Shown here in pieces: positions 1 to 5,531 of a stretch of 5,643 bases of DNA (position 1 is its first letter; every line of letters begins with the position of its first letter). Origin of the DNA: an uncultured Fidelibacterota bacterium (GTDB lineage: Bacteria; Marinisomatota; Marinisomatia; Marinisomatales; UBA1611); assembly GCA_913043185.1 (NCBI GenBank), contig CAJWMI010000087.1, forward strand, positions 1-5,643, in the 5' to 3' direction. Position numbers and translations under genes: made by a program. Under the pieces are notes generated by a model. The model was not told the origin of the DNA. It did no database searches and saw only the letters and a list, made by a program, of their open reading frames with translations.

Positions 1-213
1 TCTTGGAGGGGTGCGACCACGCTCAAAGACATGGGACCAGAGAGCAATTCCCGCACCGATACTTCGCATTGCAACAGGCTCTTCTGGTATACGCGAGATC
101 TCAGGCCCCATCGGACTGTCCGGCGCTCACCGCTCAGACGGGACGCGCGAACACCACACATCCCAGGCAGCGCCCAAGGACAATATCTACACATGTTATC
201 GCATATGATCTGA
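1..213. other. High-GC stretch with no recognised gene
   Basis: Bases 1-180 are about 61% GC by direct count, twice that of the genes from 829 on. All three + frames are open from the window edge to 213, 208 and 272, which high GC alone explains. On the - strand one frame is open from 126 to the edge, and from an ATG at 111-109 reads MGPEISRIPEEPVAMRSIGA and on, ending GRTPPR at the edge. That is the most protein-like reading here, but I cannot assign it to a family, and a TGA at 129-127 closes it upstream. Treat it as possible coding DNA of unknown frame from a different genome than the right-hand part. Confidence 0.35.
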
Positions 214-388
214 TTCCACATGGCGACATCGACTGGAAAGAAACCACGACTCATCGCACTACTCGATTATGATGCTAATCTTGCGACAGTAATGACTGGA
301 AACGCTAGACAACGACGATTCGGCAGAACCTAATTCTCAAGCCGATCAAATTTCAGAAGCTGCTACTAAAATTTTACTTACGTTTTAG
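214..388 (+). pseudogene. Possible broken gene tail, frameshifted, converging on the amine oxidase
   Basis: Two short + strand readings look coding-like and abut in different frames. The first starts at ATG 220-222 (MATSTGKKPRLIALLDYDAN..., 37 residues) and stops at 331-333. The second is open from 296 (LETLDNDDSAEPNSQADQIS..., ending KILLTF) and stops at TAG 386-388. In the second frame TAA and TGA stand just upstream at 290-295. A single frameshift near 293-300 would join them into one chain of about 55 residues ending 19 bp before the amine oxidase stop, the usual tail-to-tail layout. No family is recognised. It could be decayed, carry a sequencing error, or be chance open frame. GC is about 42-47%, similar to the amine oxidase piece. 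Confidence 0.22.
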
Positions 389-407
389 ATAAGGTTGCCA
401 AACACTT

Positions 408-834
408 CTAGATACGGTTTTCAGTCAATAAGGTTTGCACTTCCTCAGCGCGGTCTCTACCTGTTAAATAAGCACCATGTGCAGTCGAATAGAATTCAAG
501 AGAGGTAGCTTCGCCAGCGAATAACAAGCGGTCAGCGAGCGTTGCAGCGAGTATCTCACGTTGTTGGCTCTGGCCAGGTAGTGCAGCCGAATAAGCACCT
601 TTTATCCACGGATCACTTGCCCATGCGCTTGCAGTGTGCCCGATTTTATCCTTCAGAATATCACTTCCGAAAATATTCACTATGGCTTCTTCAAAGTAAG
701 CTACAGAAGCTTGTATCCCCGCTCTTTCAAGCCATTCTGCGAAGCGGCCACCAACTGCTGCGGAAATATAGTTATAATTGAAAGGGCATAACTGCAGCCA
801 CAACACTTCCTGGCTACCAGATACATAACTGCAG
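408..834 (-). CDS. Flavin-containing amine oxidase, C-terminal part only
   Basis: This is the C-terminal third of an FAD-dependent amine oxidase (monoamine oxidase/phytoene desaturase superfamily), which oxidises amines or related substrates using FAD. Counting from the GTG at 806-804, the diagnostic block is FAGEATS at residues 96-102, followed by TAHGAYLTG at 108-116: the C-terminal FAD-contact segment of the family. WASDPWIKGAYS (62-73) matches the WxxDPxxxGAYS stretch that precedes it. Stop is TAG at 410-408. The GTG at 806 is unlikely to be the true start, because the frame stays open upstream and still reads plausibly (SYVSGSQEV before LWLQL) to about 834. Family members are usually around 450 residues and carry an N-terminal GxGxxG nucleotide-binding motif, which is absent. 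GC is near 48%, unlike the AT-rich genes that follow. The substrate cannot be told from this fragment. Truncation coincides with the composition change at 829-834. Confidence 0.85.
787..834. repeat. 11-bp direct repeat CATAACTGCAG flanking 26 bp at the junction
   Basis: CATAACTGCAG occurs at 787-797 and again at 824-834, a 37-bp period. Each copy ends in the palindrome CTGCAG, a PstI site. The second copy lies where amine oxidase similarity (- strand) ends and phosphotransferase similarity (+ strand) begins. The 26 bp between still read as amine oxidase on the - strand. The repeat may be a trace of template switching, slippage or assembly overlap at the join, or a coincidence. Confidence 0.7.
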
Positions 835-838
835 GTAT
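824..838. other. Probable chimeric junction between two unrelated DNAs
   Basis: To the left, the - strand encodes an amine oxidase at about 48% GC that lacks its N-terminal two thirds. To the right, the + strand encodes a phosphotransferase at about 30% GC that lacks its N-terminal half. The right-hand frame has a stop at 826-828 and becomes family-like from CAG at 832 (QVLGWSERY). Two genes of different composition and opposite strand, both missing their 5' ends at one point, cannot be a normal intergenic region. The CTGCAG at 829-834 suggests a restriction-ligation chimera, but another CTGCAG at 3469-3474 stands uncut, so amplification or assembly chimerism fits as well. Confidence 0.75.
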
Positions 839-1392
839 TGGGATGGTCAGAGAGATATAATAACTCAAAAACTGATGAAATTAAAGAAATGGACTACGTT
901 ATAAGGTGGTTATTGGATAATTTGCCTAAAGAAGTGAGTTATTCTTTAATTCATAATGACTTTAAATATGATAATATAGTTTTAAATAAAGACGATTATT
1001 CTGATATACTTGGTATTTTAGATTGGGAAATGTCTACAATAGGAGACCCATTATTTGATTTAGGTACTACTCTAGGTTATTGGGTTCAAAATAATGATCA
1101 CCCGTTGCTAAAAGAAATATCTCTTAGTCCTACTACTTCTTCAGGAAATCTTAGTAGAATGGAATTAATTGATAACTACGAAAAATATAGTGAAATGAAA
1201 GTCAATCATCCTGTTTATTATTATGTCTTCGGTTTATTCAAAATATCAGTTATTGTACAGCAGATTTATTTTAGATATAAAAAAGGATATACAAAAGATG
1301 ATAGATTTTCTAATTTGATAAGTATAGTAAAGGTTTGTTCATTAGTTGCTTATCAAGCTATTGATAGGAATAAAATAGATGATCTTTTTTAA
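829..1392 (+). CDS. APH/ACAD10-type phosphotransferase family protein, 5' truncated
   Basis: This is the C-terminal half of a small-molecule kinase of the aminoglycoside phosphotransferase/choline kinase fold, closest in style to the kinase domain of ACAD10/ACAD11 (which act with acyl-CoA dehydrogenases) rather than to drug-resistance enzymes. Counting from TTG 838, the catalytic loop is HNDFKYDN at residues 39-46 (D41 the expected catalytic base, N46 and D62 metal ligands), followed by ILDWEMSTIGDPLFDLG at 60-76. QVLGWSERY at the extreme left and EMDYVIRWL match the segment before the catalytic loop. Family proteins are about 340-355 residues; only some 187 are present, and the nucleotide-binding N-lobe is lost at the 829-834 join. 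TTG 838 is the only start-like codon at the edge and is not a real start; the first in-frame ATG is at 889. Substrate unknown. The next gene starts 31 bp after the TAA, on the same strand. Confidence 0.85.
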   Translation: MQVLGWSERYNNSKTDEIKEMDYVIRWLLDNLPKEVSYSLIHNDFKYDNIVLNKDDYSDILGILDWEMSTIGDPLFDLGTTLGYWVQNNDHPLLKEISLSPTTSSGNLSRMELIDNYEKYSEMKVNHPVYYYVFGLFKISVIVQQIYFRYKKGYTKDDRFSNLISIVKVCSLVAYQAIDRNKIDDLF

Positions 1393-1423
1393 ATTTTAAA
1401 ATTTATGTTGATAGATTAGAGAT

Positions 1424-2128
1424 GTGAAAAAAAAATATATAATAAAATATTTATTTGAATTTATTGTAATTGTACTTGGTGTATCTGTTTCTTTCTGGTT
1501 AAGTGAGATATCAATTAATAATCAGAATGAAAAAGAAAGAATAAAAGTATTGACTAGTCTTCAAATGGAAAATAAAGAAATTAGAAATTATTGTGATGAA
1601 AGAAATCAATCATGGCTGACAGATATAAATTTATTAAACCAGTTTCTATATCCTGGAACACTTAATATTGACTCTATTTTGAAAATCACTACCAGTAAAA
1701 GTAGAATTGAACAAATACTTATTATTTATAGAGTTTTTTATCCTCCTATGAACAGATATTATTCGATAATTAACTCTGGAGATCTAAAATATGTTAAATC
1801 TGATAAAATTAAAGAGATCTTAAGTAAACTTCACAATACATCATATTTATATGTTGAAACAACAGTTGAATATGAAAAACAATTGAAACAAAGCTTTCTT
1901 CCTTTTCTTGCTCTTAATCATTCTGATGTAGTATTAGCAAGAGATAATGATAAAATTTCAATGAAAGAGTATTCATTGATCTTAAACGATGCAATTAATA
2001 GTGATGAAAAATTAAAATCAAAACTTATTATGATTAAAAGATATCTAGAATATAAAATCAATTTTTTAAGACTCTATATGCTTAGTCTTGATGATCTTGA
2101 AAGAGAGCTTAATATTTCAATGAAATAA
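1424..2128 (+). CDS. Single-pass membrane protein, DUF6090-like, function unknown
   Basis: A 234-residue protein with a short basic start (MKKKYIIKY), one membrane segment at about residues 9-27 (LFEFIVIVLGVSVSFWL), then a charged, Asn- and Lys-rich soluble part with predicted helices. The membrane segment followed by SEISINNQNEKERIKVL resembles small Bacteroidota proteins of the DUF6090 type, in which a hydrophobic helix runs into an INNWNE-like stretch; this is resemblance by eye. No catalytic motif is visible. The charge pattern suggests the N-terminus is cytoplasmic and the bulk periplasmic. The start is GTG at 1424; an in-frame TAG at 1412-1414 leaves no better choice, and the ATG at 1422 is followed at once by TGA. 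No clear Shine-Dalgarno, which is usual in Bacteroidota. It lies between the phosphotransferase and flavodoxin with 31- and 66-bp gaps, without an obvious functional link. Confidence 0.75.
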   Translation: MKKKYIIKYLFEFIVIVLGVSVSFWLSEISINNQNEKERIKVLTSLQMENKEIRNYCDERNQSWLTDINLLNQFLYPGTLNIDSILKITTSKSRIEQILIIYRVFYPPMNRYYSIINSGDLKYVKSDKIKEILSKLHNTSYLYVETTVEYEKQLKQSFLPFLALNHSDVVLARDNDKISMKEYSLILNDAINSDEKLKSKLIMIKRYLEYKINFLRLYMLSLDDLERELNISMK

Positions 2129-2159
2129 ATATTTAATAAAGCTTTTTTAATCACTTTTT

Positions 2160-2169
2160 ATAGTACTAT
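2160..2169. promoter_or_regulatory. Perfect 10-bp palindrome upstream of flavodoxin
   Basis: ATAGTACTAT is a perfect inverted repeat 25 bp before the flavodoxin ATG. TATTTTTA at 2167-2174, one base off the Bacteroidota -7 consensus TAnnTTTG, overlaps its right end, so a protein bound here would cover a promoter at that place. Flavodoxin genes are often iron- or redox-controlled, which makes an operator plausible, but short AT-rich palindromes also arise by chance and this is not a recognisable Fur box. Confidence 0.25.
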
Positions 2170-2194
2170 TTTTACGCGATATTTTAAAAAATAA

Positions 2195-2710
2195 ATGCCA
2201 AAAAACAAAATTGCAGTCATCTACGGTTCAGATACCGGTGCTACTGAAAACGTTGCAAATCTTTTAGTAGAAAAAATTAAACCTCTGGATGTCGATTTAT
2301 TAGATGTCAGTAATCTTTCTCCGGATGATTTTTTAAATTATGATATTATAATAATGGGAATTCCAACCTGGTATATTGGAGAGTTACAAAGTGATTGGGA
2401 TTATTTTTTCCCAAAATTTAAAGAGATAGATTTTACTGGGAAAAAAACTGCTTTTTTCGGTTTGGGAGATCAGTTAGGATATCCTGATAGCTTTGTTGAT
2501 GGTATTGGAATTCTCGCTGAAGTTGTTCTTAAAAATGGAGGTGAAGTTTTTGGTTATTGGTCAGTAGAAGGGTACGACTTTGATGAATCACTAGGTGTAG
2601 CACCTAATGGAGATTTTTATGGACTAGTTCTTGATGATGATAATGAACACGAAATGACAGATGAAAGGGTTGATAAATGGTTTAACCAGATTAAAGATGA
2701 TCTTAATTAA
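2195..2710 (+). CDS. fldA: Flavodoxin FldA, long-chain type
   Basis: A soluble cytoplasmic electron carrier with one FMN that replaces ferredoxin in low-potential electron transfer, classically under iron limitation or oxidative stress. The FMN phosphate loop is SDTGAT at residues 12-17, after the first beta strand KIAVIYG. The isoalloxazine-binding loops are IPTWYIGELQSDW at 56-68 (W59, Y60) and GLGDQLGYPDSF at 89-100 (Y96 the expected aromatic stacking on the flavin). The insert GYDFDESLGV...FYGLVLDDDNEHEMTDERV at about 126-159 splits the last strand and marks the long-chain class. At 171 residues the length is right (usual 169-176). It is strongly acidic, as is typical. The ATG at 2195 puts MPKNKIAV directly before strand 1. 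Complete gene, with its own 66-bp upstream gap. GC is close to that of its neighbours, so it seems native. Confidence 0.95.
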   Translation: MPKNKIAVIYGSDTGATENVANLLVEKIKPLDVDLLDVSNLSPDDFLNYDIIIMGIPTWYIGELQSDWDYFFPKFKEIDFTGKKTAFFGLGDQLGYPDSFVDGIGILAEVVLKNGGEVFGYWSVEGYDFDESLGVAPNGDFYGLVLDDDNEHEMTDERVDKWFNQIKDDLN

Positions 2711-2752
2711 TTTTTTAATTTTTTATTTTCAGTTTCATTTTTCAGATATTGT

Positions 2753-2760
2753 TACATTTG
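2753..2760 (+). promoter_or_regulatory. Bacteroidota -7 promoter box (TAnnTTTG) for the surface lipoprotein
   Basis: TACATTTG matches the Bacteroidota sigma-A -7 consensus TAnnTTTG at every fixed position. No TTG is seen at the expected -33 position near 2730-2736 (TTTC there). The box ends only 5 bp before the ATG at 2766, so transcription started in the usual place, about 5-7 bases past the box, would begin at or near the start codon and give a leaderless or nearly leaderless mRNA. Confidence 0.45.
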
Positions 2761-2765
2761 TGTAA

Positions 2766-4253
2766 ATGAAAAATCTATACTACTTATTTATATTATCTTT
2801 TTTATTGATTTCTTGTGAAGAGGAAGTTCCTCCAATAACTTATACTCTCACAACTAAAGTTACTCCACCAGGTGCTGGAACAGTAGATCCTGCCTCTGGC
2901 TCATATGATGAGGGGAGTAGTGTTACAATATCTGCAACGCCCACAGAAAATTATTCTTTTAAGCAGTGGACAGGTACAGGAAGTGGAACTGCAAATCCAT
3001 TAATATTTAAGATAATTTCTAATACTACAATTACAGCTGAATTTGAGTTAATAGATTCTGATAAGGATGGCGTAGCGGATGCTCTTGATAAGTGCTCTAA
3101 TACTCCAACAGGAGTAACGGTAAACTCAGAGGGCTGTGCATTGTCACAACTTGACTCTGATAGTGATGGAGTAGCCGATGACAAAGACAAATGTCCCAAT
3201 ACTACTGAAGGAGAAAGTGTTGATGAGAATGGATGTCCCACGCCTTTTTATGTAGATGAAAATGGGGTAACCGTAAAAGCAAAAGACTGGGTTACAGCGG
3301 GGACTACTGGAGAGCTTAATGGTATTTTTTATACTGCTGTTAATATTGATACATTAAGACTAATGTTTAGTAGAGAAGAGGATGTTAGTAAGGTGGTTAC
3401 GACTTTAATTACAGACATGTCTAATCTATTCAGCAATGTTCCTATTAAAGATGTTGGACCTTATAGGCCTGCAGAATTACAGTTTAATCCAAATATCTCC
3501 TCTTGGGATGTAAGTAATGTGACTAATATGCAAAAAATGTTTGGGACTGATTCCAGTGCTTACGTAAGAAATCTTTTCAATCAAGATATTAGTAGTTGGG
3601 ATGTAAGTAATGTTGTCGACATGAGTTATATGTTTAATGACTGCCATTTTAATCAACCGATTAATAGCTGGAATGTTAGTAATGTAAGAGATATGTCATA
3701 CATGTTTCACAGTGCTAGATATTTTGATCAACCACTTGAATCCTGGGATGTAAGTAATGTGACTAATATGAGTTATATGTTTGGCTCTGAAAGTCCTTAT
3801 TCTGTTCATGATGGTCTCAATTTTAATCAAGATATCAGCAGCTGGGATGTGGGTAATGTGACGGATATGTCAGGTATGTTTAGGGGCGCTTTCTCTTTTG
3901 AACAAAACCTGAATAGCTGGAATACAAGTAACGTAACTAACATGAATGGTATGTTTAGCGACACTAATTTTGAGTCAGATATAGAGGAATGGGATGTGAG
4001 TAATGTTACCAGTATGCAAACAATGTTTTATTTTTCATTCTTCAATGGAGATATAAGTGGTTGGGATGTAAGTAATGTAACTAATATGAATTATATGTTT
4101 GGTTTCTCTAGAGCTTTTAATCAAGACATATCAAATTGGTGTGTGAGTAAAATAACTTCTGAACCCGATGGATTTTATACCGTTGCTGCTTGGAGTAATT
4201 TTCCTCCAGCCCCAGAAGAGTACTTACCAGTTTGGGGGACCTGTCCTGGATAG
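2766..4253 (+). CDS. BspA/DUF285-type repeat surface lipoprotein with TSP type 3 repeats
   Basis: A 495-residue secreted lipoprotein. A signal peptide ends in lipobox LISC with C17 lipidated, followed by EEE, an acidic run like Bacteroidota surface-export signals. Residues 26-93 form a divergent InlB-B-type repeat domain (TLTTKVTPPGAGTV... SFKQWTG ... NTTITAEF). Residues 97-124 and 130-157 are two thrombospondin type 3 repeats (DxDxDGVAD..DKC...GC), each with calcium-binding aspartates and a likely disulfide (C110-C124, C143-C157). Residues 240-460 carry nine copies of a WDVSNVTxM...MF repeat (bacterial 26-residue surface-repeat/DUF285, BspA family), Trp at 247, 278, 302, 327, 360, 385, 409, 433 and 458. 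The C-terminal cap ISNWCVSKITSEP...VWGTCPG has C459 and C493, probably paired. No type IX secretion tail is seen, in keeping with lipid anchoring. The likely role is adhesion or ligand binding outside the cell; the ligand is unknown. The start is fixed by the signal peptide. Confidence 0.9.
   Translation: MKNLYYLFILSFLLISCEEEVPPITYTLTTKVTPPGAGTVDPASGSYDEGSSVTISATPTENYSFKQWTGTGSGTANPLIFKIISNTTITAEFELIDSDKDGVADALDKCSNTPTGVTVNSEGCALSQLDSDSDGVADDKDKCPNTTEGESVDENGCPTPFYVDENGVTVKAKDWVTAGTTGELNGIFYTAVNIDTLRLMFSREEDVSKVVTTLITDMSNLFSNVPIKDVGPYRPAELQFNPNISSWDVSNVTNMQKMFGTDSSAYVRNLFNQDISSWDVSNVVDMSYMFNDCHFNQPINSWNVSNVRDMSYMFHSARYFDQPLESWDVSNVTNMSYMFGSESPYSVHDGLNFNQDISSWDVGNVTDMSGMFRGAFSFEQNLNSWNTSNVTNMNGMFSDTNFESDIEEWDVSNVTSMQTMFYFSFFNGDISGWDVSNVTNMNYMFGFSRAFNQDISNWCVSKITSEPDGFYTVAAWSNFPPAPEEYLPVWGTCPG
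3483..4145 (+). repeat. Nine tandem 24-25-residue WDVSNVT repeats, in three-unit blocks
   Basis: The unit is W(D/N)VSNVTxMxxMF plus a variable link ending (F)NQDISS. Trp-to-Trp spacings are 31, 24, 25, 33, 25, 24, 24 and 25 residues. The two long units are 1 and 4, and both carry the extra link after MFG. Units 3 and 6 alone begin WN, and units 2 and 5 share DMSxMF and end in NS. This means the array grew partly by duplication of a three-unit block. In DNA, 3504-3530 and 3744-3770 are identical over 27 bp and exactly 240 bp apart. Confidence 0.88.
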
Positions 4254-4292
4254 ATTTTTTTTATAACTATAACTAAATAGAAGCGAAACAAA

Positions 4293-5519
4293 ATGAGAAA
4301 ACTATCTTTATTATTAATTTTTATAGTATTTGGGTGTAATACAACTGACCCAATTACTGACTATCAGCTAAGTTTAATTAGTGAAGAAATAACAGGATCA
4401 AATATTTTTAAGGTTGTTAAGAATGGCGAAGTGATATACAATAAAATATTAAATTCTGGTAAGTTGGGAGATAAGGATATAAGTGAAGAAACAATATTTC
4501 CTATATGGTCAATGTCAAAACCTGTAACCACTGTAGCAATGATGATTCTTTATGACAGAGACATGTACAAACTAGACGATAAACTATCTAAATATCTTCC
4601 AGAATATGAAAATGTAACCTGCAAAGGTGAAGAGGGAGTTTATCCTTGCAATAATAAGATAAAAGTCATTGATTTACTCACACACAGATCTGGCTATACA
4701 TATTACAGCGATGTTTACGGAGAAAACAAATTTATTTCTCAGCCATCTCCTTTGAATAAGTTTACCAGTTCCTACTATTTTGATAATCTCGATGATTTTT
4801 CAAAAGCAGTTGCAAATCATCCATTAGAGTTTGAGCCTGGATCACATTATCTCTATGGGCTGAATCAGGCAATTTTAGGAAGACTGATTGAAGTCCTTTC
4901 TGGAATGTCTTTTTATGATTTCCTGAAAGAGAACCTATTTGATCCAATGGAAATGAACGATACAAAATTTTATTTAACACAGGAGGAAAGGCCAAGAGTT
5001 CAGCCGCTTTTTATAAATAGACTTCCAAACACACCGTTCAACCCAAGTGAAACTTCTTTGAAGGGGTTTACATATCTTCTTGATGAACAAACCTATGACA
5101 TAAATAATTCTGCTCATTTTGGAGGAGAAGGTCTTGTCTCTACTTTCTCAGATTATTCAAACTTTTGCGAAATGCTTGTAAATAAAGGTATCTATAAGGG
5201 GGAAAAAATTATTTCTGAATCAAGTTATAATTTAATGATAGATAAATACACAAATACTGCTCCTGATCCAAATGAGCCATTTGTTTTTCCTGAGCTTGCA
5301 GGACATTATTTTGGTTTTACTTTTTCTGTTATGGAAAATCCTATTCTAGACGGAACTGGATCTCCAAAGGGAGTTTTTGGTTGGTCAGGATATCACAACA
5401 CACATTTTTGGATTGATCCTCAAAACAAATTATATGGACTTTTCATGTCACGATCCCGAGAATTTAATTTTGGAATACAACATGGCTTAAAAAAAGCCGT
5501 TTATAGCACAGTAAACTAA
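4293..5519 (+). CDS. Serine hydrolase lipoprotein, beta-lactamase/EstB (family VIII esterase) type
   Basis: A 408-residue enzyme of the class C beta-lactamase/penicillin-binding fold. Members hydrolyse esters, D-amino-acid peptides or beta-lactams; sequence alone does not decide which. The signal peptide is MRKLSLLLIFIVFGC with C15 lipidated. The nucleophile motif SMSK is at residues 73-76 (S73, K76) in FPIWSMSKPVTTVAMM. LLTHRSGYTY is at 128-137. The second motif is YGL at 188-190 in HYLYGLNQAILGRLIEVLSG, with the catalytic Tyr kept and YxN replaced, as in EstB-like esterases. LFDPMEMNDTKF follows at 215-226, GGEGLVSTFSDYSNF at 277-291, and FGWSGYHNTHFWIDP at 362-376, with WSG in place of the KTG/HTG box. 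All active-site elements are present and length is normal. After C15 comes NTTDP with no acidic run, so it may stay periplasm-facing. It begins 39 bp after the repeat lipoprotein, and the next lipoprotein gene starts 12 bp after its stop, so co-transcription is likely. Confidence 0.9.
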   Translation: MRKLSLLLIFIVFGCNTTDPITDYQLSLISEEITGSNIFKVVKNGEVIYNKILNSGKLGDKDISEETIFPIWSMSKPVTTVAMMILYDRDMYKLDDKLSKYLPEYENVTCKGEEGVYPCNNKIKVIDLLTHRSGYTYYSDVYGENKFISQPSPLNKFTSSYYFDNLDDFSKAVANHPLEFEPGSHYLYGLNQAILGRLIEVLSGMSFYDFLKENLFDPMEMNDTKFYLTQEERPRVQPLFINRLPNTPFNPSETSLKGFTYLLDEQTYDINNSAHFGGEGLVSTFSDYSNFCEMLVNKGIYKGEKIISESSYNLMIDKYTNTAPDPNEPFVFPELAGHYFGFTFSVMENPILDGTGSPKGVFGWSGYHNTHFWIDPQNKLYGLFMSRSREFNFGIQHGLKKAVYSTVN

Positions 5520-5531
5520 CTGACTTAGATT

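Noticed and set aside
1..272. 89-, 65- and 60-codon + strand open frames at the left edge
   Set aside because: Three overlapping frames are open at once, as expected in high-GC DNA, and none shows family motifs. At most one could be real and nothing singles it out.
542..781. 79-codon + strand open frame
   Set aside because: It lies antisense inside the amine oxidase, whose FAGEATS and TAHGAYLTG motifs fix the - strand as coding. The + reading has no recognisable motif.
829..1392. Aminoglycoside resistance gene
   Set aside because: The HxDxxxxN and DWE motifs are shared by the whole APH/choline kinase superfamily. QVLGWSERY, EMDYV and the DWEMSTIGDP context fit the ACAD10-type branch instead, and the N-lobe is missing.
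2705..2730. Inverted repeat AATTAA/TTAATT followed by T-rich DNA after fldA, as a terminator
   Set aside because: The 6-bp stem is entirely A-T and overlaps the stop codon. In DNA this AT-rich such pairs are expected by chance, and the stem would be too weak for a confident intrinsic terminator.
2951..3241. 96-codon - strand open frame rich in Ser, Leu and Pro
   Set aside because: It is the antisense image of the repeated DxDxDGVAD coding DNA of the TSP3 repeats, which explains its own internal repetition (SLSESS...).
3469..3474. Third CTGCAG as another chimeric join
   Set aside because: The reading frame and the lipoprotein domain order continue through it without a break or composition change.
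3483..4145. CRISPR-like or non-coding tandem array
   Set aside because: The periodicity is in frame, conserved at protein level with synonymous changes, and belongs to a known surface-protein repeat family.
4762..4995. 77-codon - strand open frame
   Set aside because: It is antisense to the serine hydrolase around its catalytic YGL motif and shows no family features.
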